From positions 1 to 64,000 of the forward strand of contig CBFHTK010000011.1 in NCBI GenBank assembly GCA_965658745.1: a stretch of DNA of 64,000 bases, given 5' to 3'. Below are positions 18,400 through 27,442 of this stretch, piece after piece; position 1 is the first letter of the stretch; each line of letters starts with the position of its first letter. The notes beneath the pieces were generated by a model. The model ran no database searches and was not told the origin of the DNA. It worked only from the letters and a program-made list of their open reading frames with translations. A program made the position numbers and the translations under genes. This DNA comes from JAHDFB01 sp965658745 (GTDB lineage Bacteria; Bacteroidota; Bacteroidia; Chitinophagales; Saprospiraceae).

Positions 18400-18407
18400 T
18401 ATCTTTG
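18400..18407 (+). promoter_or_regulatory. Bacteroidota-type -7 box for ileS
   Basis: TATCTTTG fits TAnnTTTG. A weak -33 TTG lies at 18377-18379, 20 bases upstream. Transcription would start near 18414, giving a leader of about 65 bases before the ileS ATG. Confidence 0.5.
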
Positions 18408-18481
18408 CGCTCTGAATAAATGAAGGAGATATTGAGCGACGCTTTTGGCGTAAGTTTTCCACAATAGAAGTAATTATAGTT

Positions 18482-21400
18482 ATGGCACAATATAGAACGT
18501 ATAAGTCACTGAATCTACCTGAAATAGATCGTGAAATCGCGGCTTTTTGGAACGAAAAGGAGATCTTCAAGAAAAGTATCGAGAATCGATCGGAAGAAAA
18601 CTCATTTGTTTTTTATGAAGGTCCACCTTCTGCCAATGGGATGCCTGGTATTCATCACGTGATGGCACGTACCGTAAAAGACTTGTTCTGCCGTTTCCAT
18701 ACTATGAAAGGTAAGCGAGTTGAACGAAAAGGTGGCTGGGATACGCATGGACTTCCTGTCGAATTGAAAGTGGAGAAGGAGCTAGGAATTACGAAAGAAG
18801 ATATCGGGACCAAAATTTCTGTCGACGATTATAATAAGGCTTGCCGTGAAACTGTCATGAGATATAAAGATTTGTGGGATGACATTACACGAAAAATGGG
18901 ATATTGGGTAGATCTAGATCATCCTTATATTACGTTCGATAATGAGTATATAGAATCTGTGTGGTACCTGCTAGGTCAGATGTATAATAAGGATCTGATG
19001 TACAAAGGCTACACCGTTCAACCTTATTCACCAGCGGCAGGAACTGGACTTAGTTCGCATGAATTAAACTTGCCAGGATGCTATAAGAATGTAAAAGATA
19101 CGTCAGCAGTTGCACAGTTCAAACTTATCAAAAACGCAGAGAGTGCTGCACTATACGATGCTGTCAGTGATGGCGATGTTTACTTCATTGCNNNNNNNNN
19201 NNNNNNNNNNNNNNNNNNNNNNNNNNNNNNNNNNNNNNNNNNNNNNNNNNNNNNNNNNNNNNNNNNNNNNNNNNNNNNNNNNNNNNNNNCGTGGACGACA
19301 ACACCTTGGACGCTACCTTCCAATACTGCCTTGGCGGTTGGACATAAAATAGAGTACCAACTAGTTGCTACATATAATCCTTACACCAAAGAGCGTGTAA
19401 ACGTGGTTTTGGCCAAGGAATTGATGTCTAAGTGGTTCAAGTCTGAGGCTGCAGAACTAGATTTTGATGCTTTCAAACCAGAAGACAAATTGATTCCTTT
19501 CCGAGTAGAGGCGACTTTTACGGGAAAAGACTTCGATGGTATTCGATATGAGCAATTGCTCCAGTATGCTCAACCAGAGGATGGTGATGCTTTCCGAGTT
19601 TTATTGGGTGATTTCGTTTCTACGGAAGATGGTACTGGTATTGTACATTTAGCACCTTCTTTCGGTGCAGATGATATGCGCGTAGCGAAGCAGAATGGCA
19701 TCGGTTCATTGACCTTGGTAGATAAGCAAGGAAAGTTTGTGGATGAGGTCACTGATTTTGCTGGCAGATACGTCAAGGATTATAAAGAAGAAGAGAATTA
19801 TCGAGCTGTTGATATTGATATTACAATTAAGTTGAAGACTGAAAATAAGGCTTTCAATGTTCAAAAATACGAACACAATTATCCGCATTGTTGGAGAACT
19901 GATAAGCCGGTTTTGTACTATCCGCTTGATTCATGGTTTGTGAAGGCTTCTGCCCAAAAGGAGCGAATGGCTGAGCTTAACAAGACTATTAATTGGAAAC
20001 CGGAGTCAACTGGAACAGGTCGTTTTGGTGCTTGGCTTGATAATCTGCTAGATTGGAACTTATCTCGTTCAAGATACTGGGGAATACCTTTGCCAATATG
20101 GAGAAATGAAGATGCAACTTCTGAAATCTGTATTACTTCGATTGAAATGTTGGGTAATGAAATTGAGAAAGCAAATAAAGCACTTGGTTTATCTCAGGAA
20201 GTACCAAAAGATCTTCACCGTCCATACATTGATGATGTAACATTGGTTGACGATTCTGGAAAGCCAATGACTCGTGAGCTTGATTTGATTGATGTATGGT
20301 TTGATAGTGGTTCGATGCCTTATGCACAGTGGCATTATCCATTTGAGAATAAAGAAAAATTTGAGAATAACTTCCCAGCTGACTTCATAGCTGAAGGAGT
20401 TGATCAGACACGTGGATGGTTTTATACTTTGCATGCTATTTCAACGATGATTTTTGATCAAGTTGCCTATAAGAATGTAGTGTCCAATGGATTGGTTCTT
20501 GATTCCAATGGTGTCAAGATGTCTAAGTCGAAAGGGAATGTAATTGATCCATTTGAGACGATTGAAAAGCACGGAGCCGATGCTACAAGATGGTACATGA
20601 TGAGTAATTCCAATCCTTGGGATAACTTGAAATTTGACATGAGCGGAATCGAAGAAGTAAAGCGTAAGTTCTTCGGTACATTATATAATACGTATTCTTT
20701 CTTTGCATTGTATGCAAACATTGACGGCTTCTCATATGCGGAAAAAACTCTTGAAAATGATGATCTTCAAGAAATCGACAAGTGGGTTATTTCTTTGCTG
20801 AATTCATTGGTTGAGGATGTAGAAGCTGCATATGCTGATTATGAACCAACAAAGGCGAGTCGTATGATTCAGACTTTTGTTGAAGATCACTTGTCCAACT
20901 GGTACGTCCGGTTATGTCGTCGTCGTTTCTGGAAAGGAGAATACACTACTAATAAGATAGCTGCTTATCAGACATTGTACACATGCCTTGAAACAGTAAC
21001 GAAATTGATGGCACCTGTAGCTCCTTTCTTTAGCGACTGGATGTTTCAAAACCTTAATTCTGTCACAGGACGAGATAATCACTTGAGTGTACATTTGGCC
21101 AATTTCCCTGAAGCAGATCACACGAAGATTGATGCTAAATTGGAACAACGCATGGATTATGCTCAGCGTATTTCTTCCCTGGTGTTATCTTTACGTAAGA
21201 AAGATCGTCTTCGTGTAAGACAACCACTTGAGCGGATTCTGCTTCCTATTTTGGACGAGGACTTTGAAATGCAAGTTGAGCAAGTTAAAGATTTAATTCT
21301 TGCAGAGGTAAATATTAAGCGTCTAGAATATGTGCATGATGCTAGCGGAGTAATCAAGAAGAAGATCAAGCCAAATTTCAAGACCTTAGGTAGAAAATTG

Positions 21401-21877
21401 GGCAAGGATATGAAAGCTGCAGTTGGTATCATCACAGCGATGGATCAAGATGATATTGCTCGGATAGAGAAAGCAGGTGTTTATAACCTTGTGATTGAAG
21501 ATCGAACACATAATTTGACGATTGAGGATTTTGAAGTAGTTTCTGAAGATATTCCAGGTTGGCAAGTAGCAGTTGATCGCAATTTGACAGTGGCTTTGGA
21601 TACGACTCTCTCAGACGAACTGATTCAAGAAGGTTTTGCTAGAGAATTAGTTAATCGAATTCAAAATATCCGAAAGAATAATGACTTTGACGTTACGGAT
21701 AGAATCCATGTTAAGATTTCGAAGGATGATCGATTAGATGCAGTTCTAGAAAATTTTGGAAAGTATATCCAAGATGAAACTTTGGCTGATTCGATCAACT
21801 TAGTGGATGGTATGAGCTCAGAGATTATTGATTTACAAGAAGACTTTTCAGTGCAGATTGAGGCAGAGCGGGTGTAG
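18482..21877 (+). CDS. ileS: Isoleucyl-tRNA synthetase (long, type 2-like)
   Basis: It charges tRNA-Ile with isoleucine in the cytoplasm. The reading frame is 1131 codons including an assembly gap (19192-19289). The HIGH-equivalent GIHH lies at 56-59 in GPPSANGMPGIHHVMART, the WTTTPWTLPSNTA editing-domain (CP1) motif follows the gap, and KMSKSKGN is near residue 680. A long C-terminal tRNA-binding region follows. Length above 1100 and the GMPGIHH form fit the eukaryote-like IleRS group found in Bacteroidota, which is often naturally mupirocin-tolerant; that tolerance is inferred from the class only. The frame is kept across the N run. Confidence 0.97.
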   Translation: MAQYRTYKSLNLPEIDREIAAFWNEKEIFKKSIENRSEENSFVFYEGPPSANGMPGIHHVMARTVKDLFCRFHTMKGKRVERKGGWDTHGLPVELKVEKELGITKEDIGTKISVDDYNKACRETVMRYKDLWDDITRKMGYWVDLDHPYITFDNEYIESVWYLLGQMYNKDLMYKGYTVQPYSPAAGTGLSSHELNLPGCYKNVKDTSAVAQFKLIKNAESAALYDAVSDGDVYFIXXXXXXXXXXXXXXXXXXXXXXXXXXXXXXXXXXWTTTPWTLPSNTALAVGHKIEYQLVATYNPYTKERVNVVLAKELMSKWFKSEAAELDFDAFKPEDKLIPFRVEATFTGKDFDGIRYEQLLQYAQPEDGDAFRVLLGDFVSTEDGTGIVHLAPSFGADDMRVAKQNGIGSLTLVDKQGKFVDEVTDFAGRYVKDYKEEENYRAVDIDITIKLKTENKAFNVQKYEHNYPHCWRTDKPVLYYPLDSWFVKASAQKERMAELNKTINWKPESTGTGRFGAWLDNLLDWNLSRSRYWGIPLPIWRNEDATSEICITSIEMLGNEIEKANKALGLSQEVPKDLHRPYIDDVTLVDDSGKPMTRELDLIDVWFDSGSMPYAQWHYPFENKEKFENNFPADFIAEGVDQTRGWFYTLHAISTMIFDQVAYKNVVSNGLVLDSNGVKMSKSKGNVIDPFETIEKHGADATRWYMMSNSNPWDNLKFDMSGIEEVKRKFFGTLYNTYSFFALYANIDGFSYAEKTLENDDLQEIDKWVISLLNSLVEDVEAAYADYEPTKASRMIQTFVEDHLSNWYVRLCRRRFWKGEYTTNKIAAYQTLYTCLETVTKLMAPVAPFFSDWMFQNLNSVTGRDNHLSVHLANFPEADHTKIDAKLEQRMDYAQRISSLVLSLRKKDRLRVRQPLERILLPILDEDFEMQVEQVKDLILAEVNIKRLEYVHDASGVIKKKIKPNFKTLGRKLGKDMKAAVGIITAMDQDDIARIEKAGVYNLVIEDRTHNLTIEDFEVVSEDIPGWQVAVDRNLTVALDTTLSDELIQEGFARELVNRIQNIRKNNDFDVTDRIHVKISKDDRLDAVLENFGKYIQDETLADSINLVDGMSSEIIDLQEDFSVQIEAERV
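19192..19289. other. Run of 98 N inside ileS
   Basis: These are unresolved bases between the catalytic core and the editing domain of IleRS. The flanking frames agree only with the stated number of bases, so the length is probably right. Confidence 0.95.
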
Positions 21878-21932
21878 ACGATAGGAAAAGCTGCCGGGAG
21901 TATTTGAGAAGCGCTATTTTAGATCAATCTGC

Positions 21933-22163
21933 TGTCTGAAGTTTGTAACTACAGACCCATATAGAGATGAATAGAAAAGATCGTATGCATACTGAGAAGT
22001 TTCTAACTTCTCTCTGGATATGCTCACTCTAAAAAGTATCTATTTCTGTCTGACTTTTCCTGATCAAAACGCTTCTGAAGTGCAACATTTAGCTATTCTA
22101 AGCTTTTTATTTGTTTTTAGAAATAAAAGGAATTTGGTTTGAAGTTACAAACTTCAAACAGCG
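21933..22163. repeat. R1-type repeat block, first copy
   Basis: About 230 bases are repeated directly at 22562-22793. Both start with a GTCTGAAG..CAGAC dyad and share GAGAAGTTTCTAACTT, ATCTATTTCTGTCTGACTTT and AAGCTTTTTATTTGTTT. Both end at a GAAGTT-AACTTC palindrome, here perfect 10+10 (22137-22146 with 22150-22159). They are about 80 percent alike by eye. Confidence 0.8.
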
Positions 22164-22380
22164 GTTTTAGATAGATTAGTTGTTTAAGTTTGGTTTTTAC
22201 CACTTTTTCTTGACACAGAGTGGAGCAAAAATCAAGGTTGTGCCTAGACTACGCTTAGCACACGTCTTATCAATTACTTTAATTCTAGGCAGGAGCTTCA
22301 AATATTTGGATTCGTACTCAATATTTTAGAAGTCGAACTAGAATTGTCTGAGATGCACTATATAGCGATTCGTTGCTACA

Positions 22381-22521
22381 GGGACGTGGATATAGCGGGG
22401 AGAATCGCGTAGGCTGGAAGTACAAGTTCACAAGAGTCCAGACCAATGGGAAAGTGACTGGGACGAGTTTTCTAGTGAGAGAGGTTTTTTTGTTACTTTT
22501 TTTGACGGACAAAAAAAGTAA
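22381..22521 (+). repeat. R2 dispersed repeat, second copy
   Basis: This is the inverted counterpart of 5212-5352 and has the same length. The stem TTACTTTTTTTG (22493-22504) pairs with CAAAAAAAGTAA (22510-22521) around ACGGA. Similarity to the first copy continues past the hairpin through about 40 bases into the adjoining R1 block, showing a shared ancestral unit. Confidence 0.8.
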
Positions 22522-22561
22522 GAGCAACAGGCCAAAGCACTAACCACCTAGAAAACCCCGT

Positions 22562-22793
22562 TGTCTGAAGGTTCTAACTTCAGACCCTTATTAAAATGAA
22601 TATATCAGACGTCGTGTGTACTGAGAAGTTTCTAACTTTTCTATGGATATGCTCACGCTAAAAAGTATCTATTTCTGTCTGACTTTTTCTGATCAAAACG
22701 CTTGAGAAGTATAACATTTAGATATTGTAAGCTTTTTATTTGTTTCTAGAAATAAAAGGATATTGGTATGAAGTTGCAAACTTCAAAAAGCTG
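22562..22793. repeat. R1-type repeat block, second copy
   Basis: This direct repeat of 21933-22163 starts with GTCTGAAG/CTTCAGAC arms and ends GAAGTTGCAAACTTC. With the first copy it brackets R2. The whole gap 21878-22960 has no other content I can support. Confidence 0.8.
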
Positions 22794-22961
22794 TGAGCAC
22801 ATTGCGATGTAATGTTTTAGATGAGCTAGTGTGGATTTTGCCAGTCTTTGTATGTCCAAAGATTCTCGTATCTTAGTCACATGTTAATCATAGCAGCATA
22901 GCTACTTGCTTGGTGGCCTGTATCTCTCGGTATCACGGTTGTCTTACTGGTTTATGTAGGA

Positions 22962-23819
22962 TTGTGCTTGCTGTTTTATTTCCTTCAAGATTTCTTTTTC
23001 TTTCGACCCGAAAAGCTCCCCAAGAACTTTCAATACAAATATCCTTTTCCATTTGAAGAGGTTTATTTTGAGATGGAAGATGGTGGTACTGTCAATGGGA
23101 TATACTTTGAAGTTCCAAATTCACTCGGATTGGTTTACTATTTGAAAGGTAATTCAAAAAGTGTGAAGGGATGGGGCAAGTTTGCAAGAGACTTTCTGGG
23201 AAAAGGCTATGATTTCTTTATGGTTGACTATCGAGGTTTTGGAAAGAGCAAAGGCAAGCGCTCCGAGCAGATACTTTACCAAGATGCTCAGCACATACAT
23301 AAATGGTTAGCAAATAGATACGGAGAAGACAAAATGGTGGTTCTCGGTAGATCTTTTGGGAGTGGAGTTGCTGCTCGTGTTGCTAGTTGGAATCAACCAA
23401 CTATGCTCATATTAGACTCTCCATATTATAGTTTCAAAAAGTTGCTTAAGCGTCATGGATTCATATTACCCCTACGTTGGTTGCTACGATATATTATTCC
23501 CACGAATCAGTTTTTGAAAGTAGCGACTTGTCCGATACACATAATTCACGGTACGAAGGACAACTTGATTCCATATGCACATGGAAAGTTATTGGCCCAA
23601 GAGTTTCCAGAAAAGGTTGAGTTTCATTCGATCAAGGGGGGACATCACAATGACCTTCCCGAGTTTCCTGAATTTCACGAGACCTTGTACACGATACTTA
23701 CAGAACCAAGAATTCCTGATTCGTCGACAAAAATCGAGGAGGAAGAGAAAAAAATAGATATGAAAGTCTTTTGCTTTAGGATAAAAACGCTTACTTTTGC
23801 GATCGTTTTAACGGATTGA
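22962..23819 (+). CDS. Alpha/beta hydrolase, membrane-anchored (BEM46/ABHD13-like)
   Basis: This serine hydrolase of unknown substrate has the nucleophile Ser in GRSFGSG, Asp in HGTKDNLIP and His in KGGHHND, the expected triad order. An oxyanion segment is near YYLKGNS, and RPEKLPKNF is typical of the family. The only in-frame start after the last stop is TTG (22962), which would cut a hydrophobic anchor in half. The frame stays open back to 22902 with a good membrane helix, and an ATG at 22881 precedes an in-frame TAG (22899-22901). The N-terminus is therefore uncertain. Its TGA (23817-23819) is also the first three bases of tRNA-Gln. Confidence 0.8.
   Translation: MCLLFYFLQDFFFFRPEKLPKNFQYKYPFPFEEVYFEMEDGGTVNGIYFEVPNSLGLVYYLKGNSKSVKGWGKFARDFLGKGYDFFMVDYRGFGKSKGKRSEQILYQDAQHIHKWLANRYGEDKMVVLGRSFGSGVAARVASWNQPTMLILDSPYYSFKKLLKRHGFILPLRWLLRYIIPTNQFLKVATCPIHIIHGTKDNLIPYAHGKLLAQEFPEKVEFHSIKGGHHNDLPEFPEFHETLYTILTEPRIPDSSTKIEEEEKKIDMKVFCFRIKTLTFAIVLTD
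23770..23799 (+). promoter_or_regulatory. Promoter of tRNA-Gln, inside the hydrolase gene
   Basis: TTTG (23770-23773), an 18-base spacer and TACTTTTG (23792-23799) match the Bacteroidota housekeeping consensus TTTG-N(17-20)-TAnnTTTG almost perfectly. The tRNA 5' end is 17 bases after the -7 box. The promoter lies within the last codons of the upstream hydrolase gene. Confidence 0.8.
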
Positions 23820-23887
23820 CCCATGGTGTAATGGTAACACTACGGTTTTTGGTACCGTCATTCTAGGTTCGAGTCCTAGTGGGTCAA
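23817..23887 (+). tRNA. tRNA-Gln (anticodon TTG)
   Basis: The acceptor stem is TGACCCA (23817-23823) with TGGGTCA (23880-23886) plus discriminator A. The D-arm is GTGT-AATGGTA-ACAC. The anticodon arm ACGGT-TTTTGGT-ACCGT gives anticodon TTG, and the T-arm is CTAGG-TTCGAGT-CCTAG. CCA is not encoded. A terminator follows directly. All stems pair fully. Confidence 0.95.
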
Positions 23888-23897
23888 CATAGAAGAA

Positions 23898-23930
23898 GCC
23901 TTGCTGAGTAATTTCAGTGAGGCCTTTTTT
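23898..23930 (+). terminator. Terminator of tRNA-Gln
   Basis: GCCTTGCTGA (23898-23907) pairs with TCAGTGAGGC (23914-23923, two G-T or mismatched positions) and is followed by T6 (23925-23930). Confidence 0.75.
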
Positions 23931-23994
23931 ATGGTTCGATCACAAAATATATATTTCACTAGGACTCGCACAGCCACCCGTCCGCAACATCAGG

Positions 23995-24066
23995 CTTCGA
24001 CTACGCTCAGCCTACGATAAGATTGCGGTTCCTTCACTTCGACGTTTTCACTTCGACTACGCTCAG
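23995..24066. repeat. Two copies of CTTCGACTACGCTCAG
   Basis: Identical 16-mers stand at 23995-24010 and 24051-24066. The second is extended to CACTTCGACTACGCTCAGTG. This motif is familiar to me as a frequent intergenic repeat in Bacteroidota genomes. The rest of 23931-24330 shows no gene. Confidence 0.6.
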
Positions 24067-24330
24067 TGCAGCGCAACATCGTCGAAAACTATATGTCCAG
24101 AAAACGTAGCATAATCATAACACTTCCTATCTCTGAAAAAAATCGTAGTATCCTTCAACCTCTCATAATCGTAAAAGCGAGTCAATTTCAAATTTTATTA
24201 GTTTTTTGAAGTCGGAATTTGCATATGTGACTAGAAAGCTGATCCTGCATCCAGATAAAATAATAGCAGTTAAAAGAACGATCTTTACTAGTCTCCTTTT
24301 TTTACCACTTTTGCAAAGAAGAAAGAGACT

Positions 24331-25251
24331 ATGGAATCGACTTACAAGGATATAATTGCTGAATCATTCAAAGAGGTGAAGCTACTTAAGGATACAGGGC
24401 AGTTGGCTACTTATATTCCAGAGTTGGCAAATGTAAATGAGACGAAATTTGGCGTGCATGTGATGAATATTGATGGCAGTAATTTTGGCTTTGGAGATAA
24501 CCAAGAAAAATTCTCCATTCAGTGTGTTTCTAAGGTTTTGTCATTAACCTTGGCATACAAGATTATTGGTGAAAAACTGTGGGATCGCATCGATGTAGAA
24601 CCTACAGGTACAAGATTTGATTCACTATTACTTCTTGAAACCAATAAAGGAATGCCCAGAAATCCGTTTGTGAATGCTGGGGCACTGGTTATCTGTGATA
24701 TTTTGATTTCGCATTTGGATGATGCTAAAATGGCTTTTCTGGAATTCCTAAGAGATTTAAGCAGAATACCCAATCTGGAGTATTCTGATAAGATCGCCGA
24801 TTCCGAAAAGGCTCATGGATATAGAAATGCTGCTTTGTGTAACTTCATTAAGTCATTTGGAAATATTGAAAATGAGCCGGAAGAAGTACTTGATTTTTAT
24901 TTTGACATGTGTTCAGTCGAAATGAGCTGCCACCAACTTTCGCAGACCTTTTCATTCCTTGCTAACGGTGGCCGATCTTTGACAACGAACCAGCAAATTG
25001 TCAGCAAGAAACAATCCAAAAGGATTAACGCGCTCATGCTGACATGCGGTTTTTACGACGAGTCTGGGGAGTTTGCTTTTAGAGTCGGGTTGCCAGGAAA
25101 GAGCGGCGTGGGTGGTGGAATTGTGGCACTCTATCCAAACAACTACACAATCGCTGTTTGGAGCCCTCGATTAAATGCGACCGGGAATTCTTACAAAGGA
25201 ATGAAGTTGCTGGAGAATGTAACGACACACTCGGAGTTAAGTATATTTTAG
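24331..25251 (+). CDS. glsA: Glutaminase A
   Basis: It hydrolyses glutamine to glutamate and ammonia. The 306-residue protein has the usual size and the serine-dependent beta-lactamase-like fold. The catalytic SxxK is in VSKVLSL (after FSIQC), and NKGMPRNPFVNAGA, TFSFLANGG and GKSGVGGGI are family signatures. The start ATG follows the purine-rich stretch AAGAAAGAGACT. It stands alone after the tRNA-Gln, which is probably coincidence. Confidence 0.95.
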   Translation: MESTYKDIIAESFKEVKLLKDTGQLATYIPELANVNETKFGVHVMNIDGSNFGFGDNQEKFSIQCVSKVLSLTLAYKIIGEKLWDRIDVEPTGTRFDSLLLLETNKGMPRNPFVNAGALVICDILISHLDDAKMAFLEFLRDLSRIPNLEYSDKIADSEKAHGYRNAALCNFIKSFGNIENEPEEVLDFYFDMCSVEMSCHQLSQTFSFLANGGRSLTTNQQIVSKKQSKRINALMLTCGFYDESGEFAFRVGLPGKSGVGGGIVALYPNNYTIAVWSPRLNATGNSYKGMKLLENVTTHSELSIF

Positions 25252-25331
25252 TCTAGTACCTCTATTATTGATTAAATGTCCTAGTTTAATCGTTGATTTC
25301 ACGAAGAAATACAGCTTTATTTGAAATTCAC

Positions 25332-25339
25332 TATTTTTG
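25332..25339 (+). promoter_or_regulatory. Possible -7 box for the peroxidase gene
   Basis: TATTTTTG matches TAnnTTTG and ends 15 bases before the preferred ATG at 25355, arguing against the upstream TTG start at 25337. No good -33 TTTG at the right distance is seen. Confidence 0.35.
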
Positions 25340-25354
25340 ACAAAACATATATGC

Positions 25355-26443
25355 ATGCGTAAAGCCATTTTCATACTTTTCATTTCCGCTTCATTCTTAT
25401 TGCTTTGGGCATGCGGAGAAGAAGAACCAAAAGATATAGCCGTGCTGGACGAAACGCCTTATGTTTTCGAATATGGCAATCTATCTGCTCCTGATCTTCC
25501 AGAAGATAATGTACTTACTCAACAAGGCGTCCAACTTGGAAGAATGCTTTTCTATGAAAAGATGTTATCAAAAGATGGTACGCAAGCTTGCGCAAGTTGT
25601 CACAAACAAGAAGATGCTTTTTCTGACATTAATCGGTTTTCGCTAGGAGTTGAACTTCTTCCTGGAAATCGACAGGCTATGTCCATATTTAATATGGCTT
25701 GGCATAGTAATCGGTTCTTTTGGGACGGACGCTCTGAATTGCTAAGGCACCAATCATTAAAGCCTATTGAAGATCCATTGGAGATGAATGAAACACTAGA
25801 TAATGTCATTGCAAAACTAAGTGATAGCGAGCAGTACACAGATCAGTTCATTCGAGCTTTTGGGACTGATGAGATCAATGCTGATAAGATAGCTTTAGCA
25901 CTTGAACAGTTTATGATGAGTATTGTAAGTTACAATTCTAAGTATGATCAATCGCTTGTAGGGGAAGTAGAATTAACAGAAAGTGAAGAACGAGGAAGAA
26001 TTCTTTTTGAGGCGGAATACAATCCATTTTTTCCCGAGGTGTCAGGTGCAGATTGCGCGCATTGCCACGGTGGCGCCAATTTTGAAAATGACCAATACAT
26101 GAATAATGGTCTTGATGCTGATGGTAAGATGGATGATATTGGCTACGAGGCTGTGACACTTGATCCAGCAGATAAGGGAAAGTTCAAAGTTCCTTCTCTG
26201 AGAAATATAGCGCTTACTCCTCCGTATATGCATGATGGACGATTTCAGACTTTGGAAGAAGTAGTTGACCACTATGATTTACACGTAAAAATGTCAAGCA
26301 CACTTGATCCGACACTTATTCAGGTAGCTGTTGATGGAGGACTAAAACTAACTGCTCAGGACAAGGTTGATCTAGTAAATTTCATGAAGACTTTATCTGA
26401 CGAAACCTTGCAAACGGACCCAAGATATAGCAATCCATTCTAG
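25355..26443 (+). CDS. Di-haem cytochrome c peroxidase, lipoprotein
   Basis: This 362-residue CcpA/MauG-family protein reduces peroxide with electrons from small cytochromes, or oxidises another partner. A lipoprotein signal ends at Cys20 (LLLWAC), followed by GEEE. Two c-type haem sites are visible: CASCH (79-83) and CAHCH (about 235-239). The late TPPYMHDGRFQTLEEVVDHYD segment is a strong family signature. It probably sits on the periplasmic or outer face. The start at MRKAIF is chosen because the signal peptide begins there. It is followed by a divergence-free AraC gene in the same direction, so a link is possible but not shown. Confidence 0.93.
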   Translation: MRKAIFILFISASFLLLWACGEEEPKDIAVLDETPYVFEYGNLSAPDLPEDNVLTQQGVQLGRMLFYEKMLSKDGTQACASCHKQEDAFSDINRFSLGVELLPGNRQAMSIFNMAWHSNRFFWDGRSELLRHQSLKPIEDPLEMNETLDNVIAKLSDSEQYTDQFIRAFGTDEINADKIALALEQFMMSIVSYNSKYDQSLVGEVELTESEERGRILFEAEYNPFFPEVSGADCAHCHGGANFENDQYMNNGLDADGKMDDIGYEAVTLDPADKGKFKVPSLRNIALTPPYMHDGRFQTLEEVVDHYDLHVKMSSTLDPTLIQVAVDGGLKLTAQDKVDLVNFMKTLSDETLQTDPRYSNPF

Positions 26444-26542
26444 TTTTGTCCTGAAGGGCTACAATTACTCAGCCAGAGTCAGTGTAGTGTTTATAGCACT
26501 CTTTTTATTCGATATTTGGGGCATTCATTGCTTAATACAATC

Positions 26543-27415
26543 ATGCTAAAACCAATACCATTTAAGATATCAAAAGACAGAAGTCAAGCGGTTTTTGTAC
26601 AGCATGACAAGGGTCGATATTTCTACGATCGACTGCATGATCATCAAGAATTTCAGATCACCATTATGCTCAAAGGGAAAGGCATTCTTTACGCTGGAAA
26701 TAACATGGTCCAGTTTGAGGAAGGACACATTTTTCTATTTGGTGAGCATCTTCCCCATTGGTTTAAGAACACACCGATCCACTATACCGACGAAAGCCCT
26801 GGAGTGGAGAGTATATCCCTATTTTTTGATTGGAACGCTTTTGGTTCATCCTTTTTTCAATTGAAGGAAATGAGACATGTTCAGGAAATGCTGGCTGCAG
26901 CCAAAAGGGGATACTTTCTGAATAATCAAGACATCTTTGAGGACATTTTGAATGCGAGCCAGTTGAAAGATGAAGCACTGATTATTGCATTGCTCCAAAT
27001 ATTGCAAAAGCTCTATCAAATCGAAAAAAACACCATAAACCCTCCATCCTATCGAATCACAGTTGATGAGAAAATCGGAAAACGACTTAGTGATGTTTTG
27101 TCTTTTACGTTTAAATCGATAAAGGAGCCATTATCTATTTCCGATGTAGCTGCCGTTGCCAATTTGAGTAAATCTCAATTTAGTCGATATTTCAAACTGC
27201 ATACTGGGAAAAGCTACATTCAATTCGTCAATGACCTGCGCATAGAAACTGCTTGTAGTTTGCTTTTGACAGAGCGAACAAGGATCGAACAAATATGCTA
27301 TGAAGTTGGCTTTCAAAACATCTCACATTTCAATAGACAGTTCAAGAAATACAAAGGACTTTCACCAAGTCAATATCGCAAGCAGAGCTGGGGAACAGCA
27401 GATCGTCTATCATGA
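26543..27415 (+). CDS. AraC-family regulator with cupin sensor
   Basis: This 290-residue cytoplasmic regulator has an N-terminal cupin-like domain (about 20-100, with HDHQEFQITIMLKGKG and GHIFLFGEHLPHWF) and a C-terminal AraC double helix-turn-helix (about 190-285: ISDVAAVANLSKSQFSRYFK, then IEQICYEVGFQNISHFNRQFKKYKGLSPSQYR). The layout is that of sugar-responsive AraC regulators. The frame opens at a TTG (26516), but ATG 26543 (MLKPIPF) fits the domain start. It converges with the FKBP gene. Confidence 0.9.
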   Translation: MLKPIPFKISKDRSQAVFVQHDKGRYFYDRLHDHQEFQITIMLKGKGILYAGNNMVQFEEGHIFLFGEHLPHWFKNTPIHYTDESPGVESISLFFDWNAFGSSFFQLKEMRHVQEMLAAAKRGYFLNNQDIFEDILNASQLKDEALIIALLQILQKLYQIEKNTINPPSYRITVDEKIGKRLSDVLSFTFKSIKEPLSISDVAAVANLSKSQFSRYFKLHTGKSYIQFVNDLRIETACSLLLTERTRIEQICYEVGFQNISHFNRQFKKYKGLSPSQYRKQSWGTADRLS

Positions 27416-27442
27416 AGTTTTAACGCAAAGGTTCTTGAATGC

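Larger units (their letters stand above)
17573..18481. other. Long non-coding gap with MITE-like element and GC-rich island
   Basis: The gap holds three things: AT-rich upstream sequence of the transglycosylase gene, a palindromic element (17929-18098) and a GC-rich structured island (18211-18330). The presumed ileS promoter (18400-18407) closes the gap. Short frames here are not credible genes. Confidence 0.6.

Noticed and set aside
18211..18481. T-box or other leader riboswitch for ileS
   Set aside because: The promoter box at 18400-18407 is downstream of the structured island, and T-boxes are not known from Bacteroidota.
22318..22527. 69-codon frame in the ileS-hydrolase gap
   Set aside because: Lies on the repeat R2 in the opposite orientation to the 5082-5285 frame; composition follows the repeat.
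23817..25251. Functional link between tRNA-Gln and the neighbouring glutaminase
   Set aside because: A terminator and 400 bases of non-coding sequence separate them; adjacency is probably chance.
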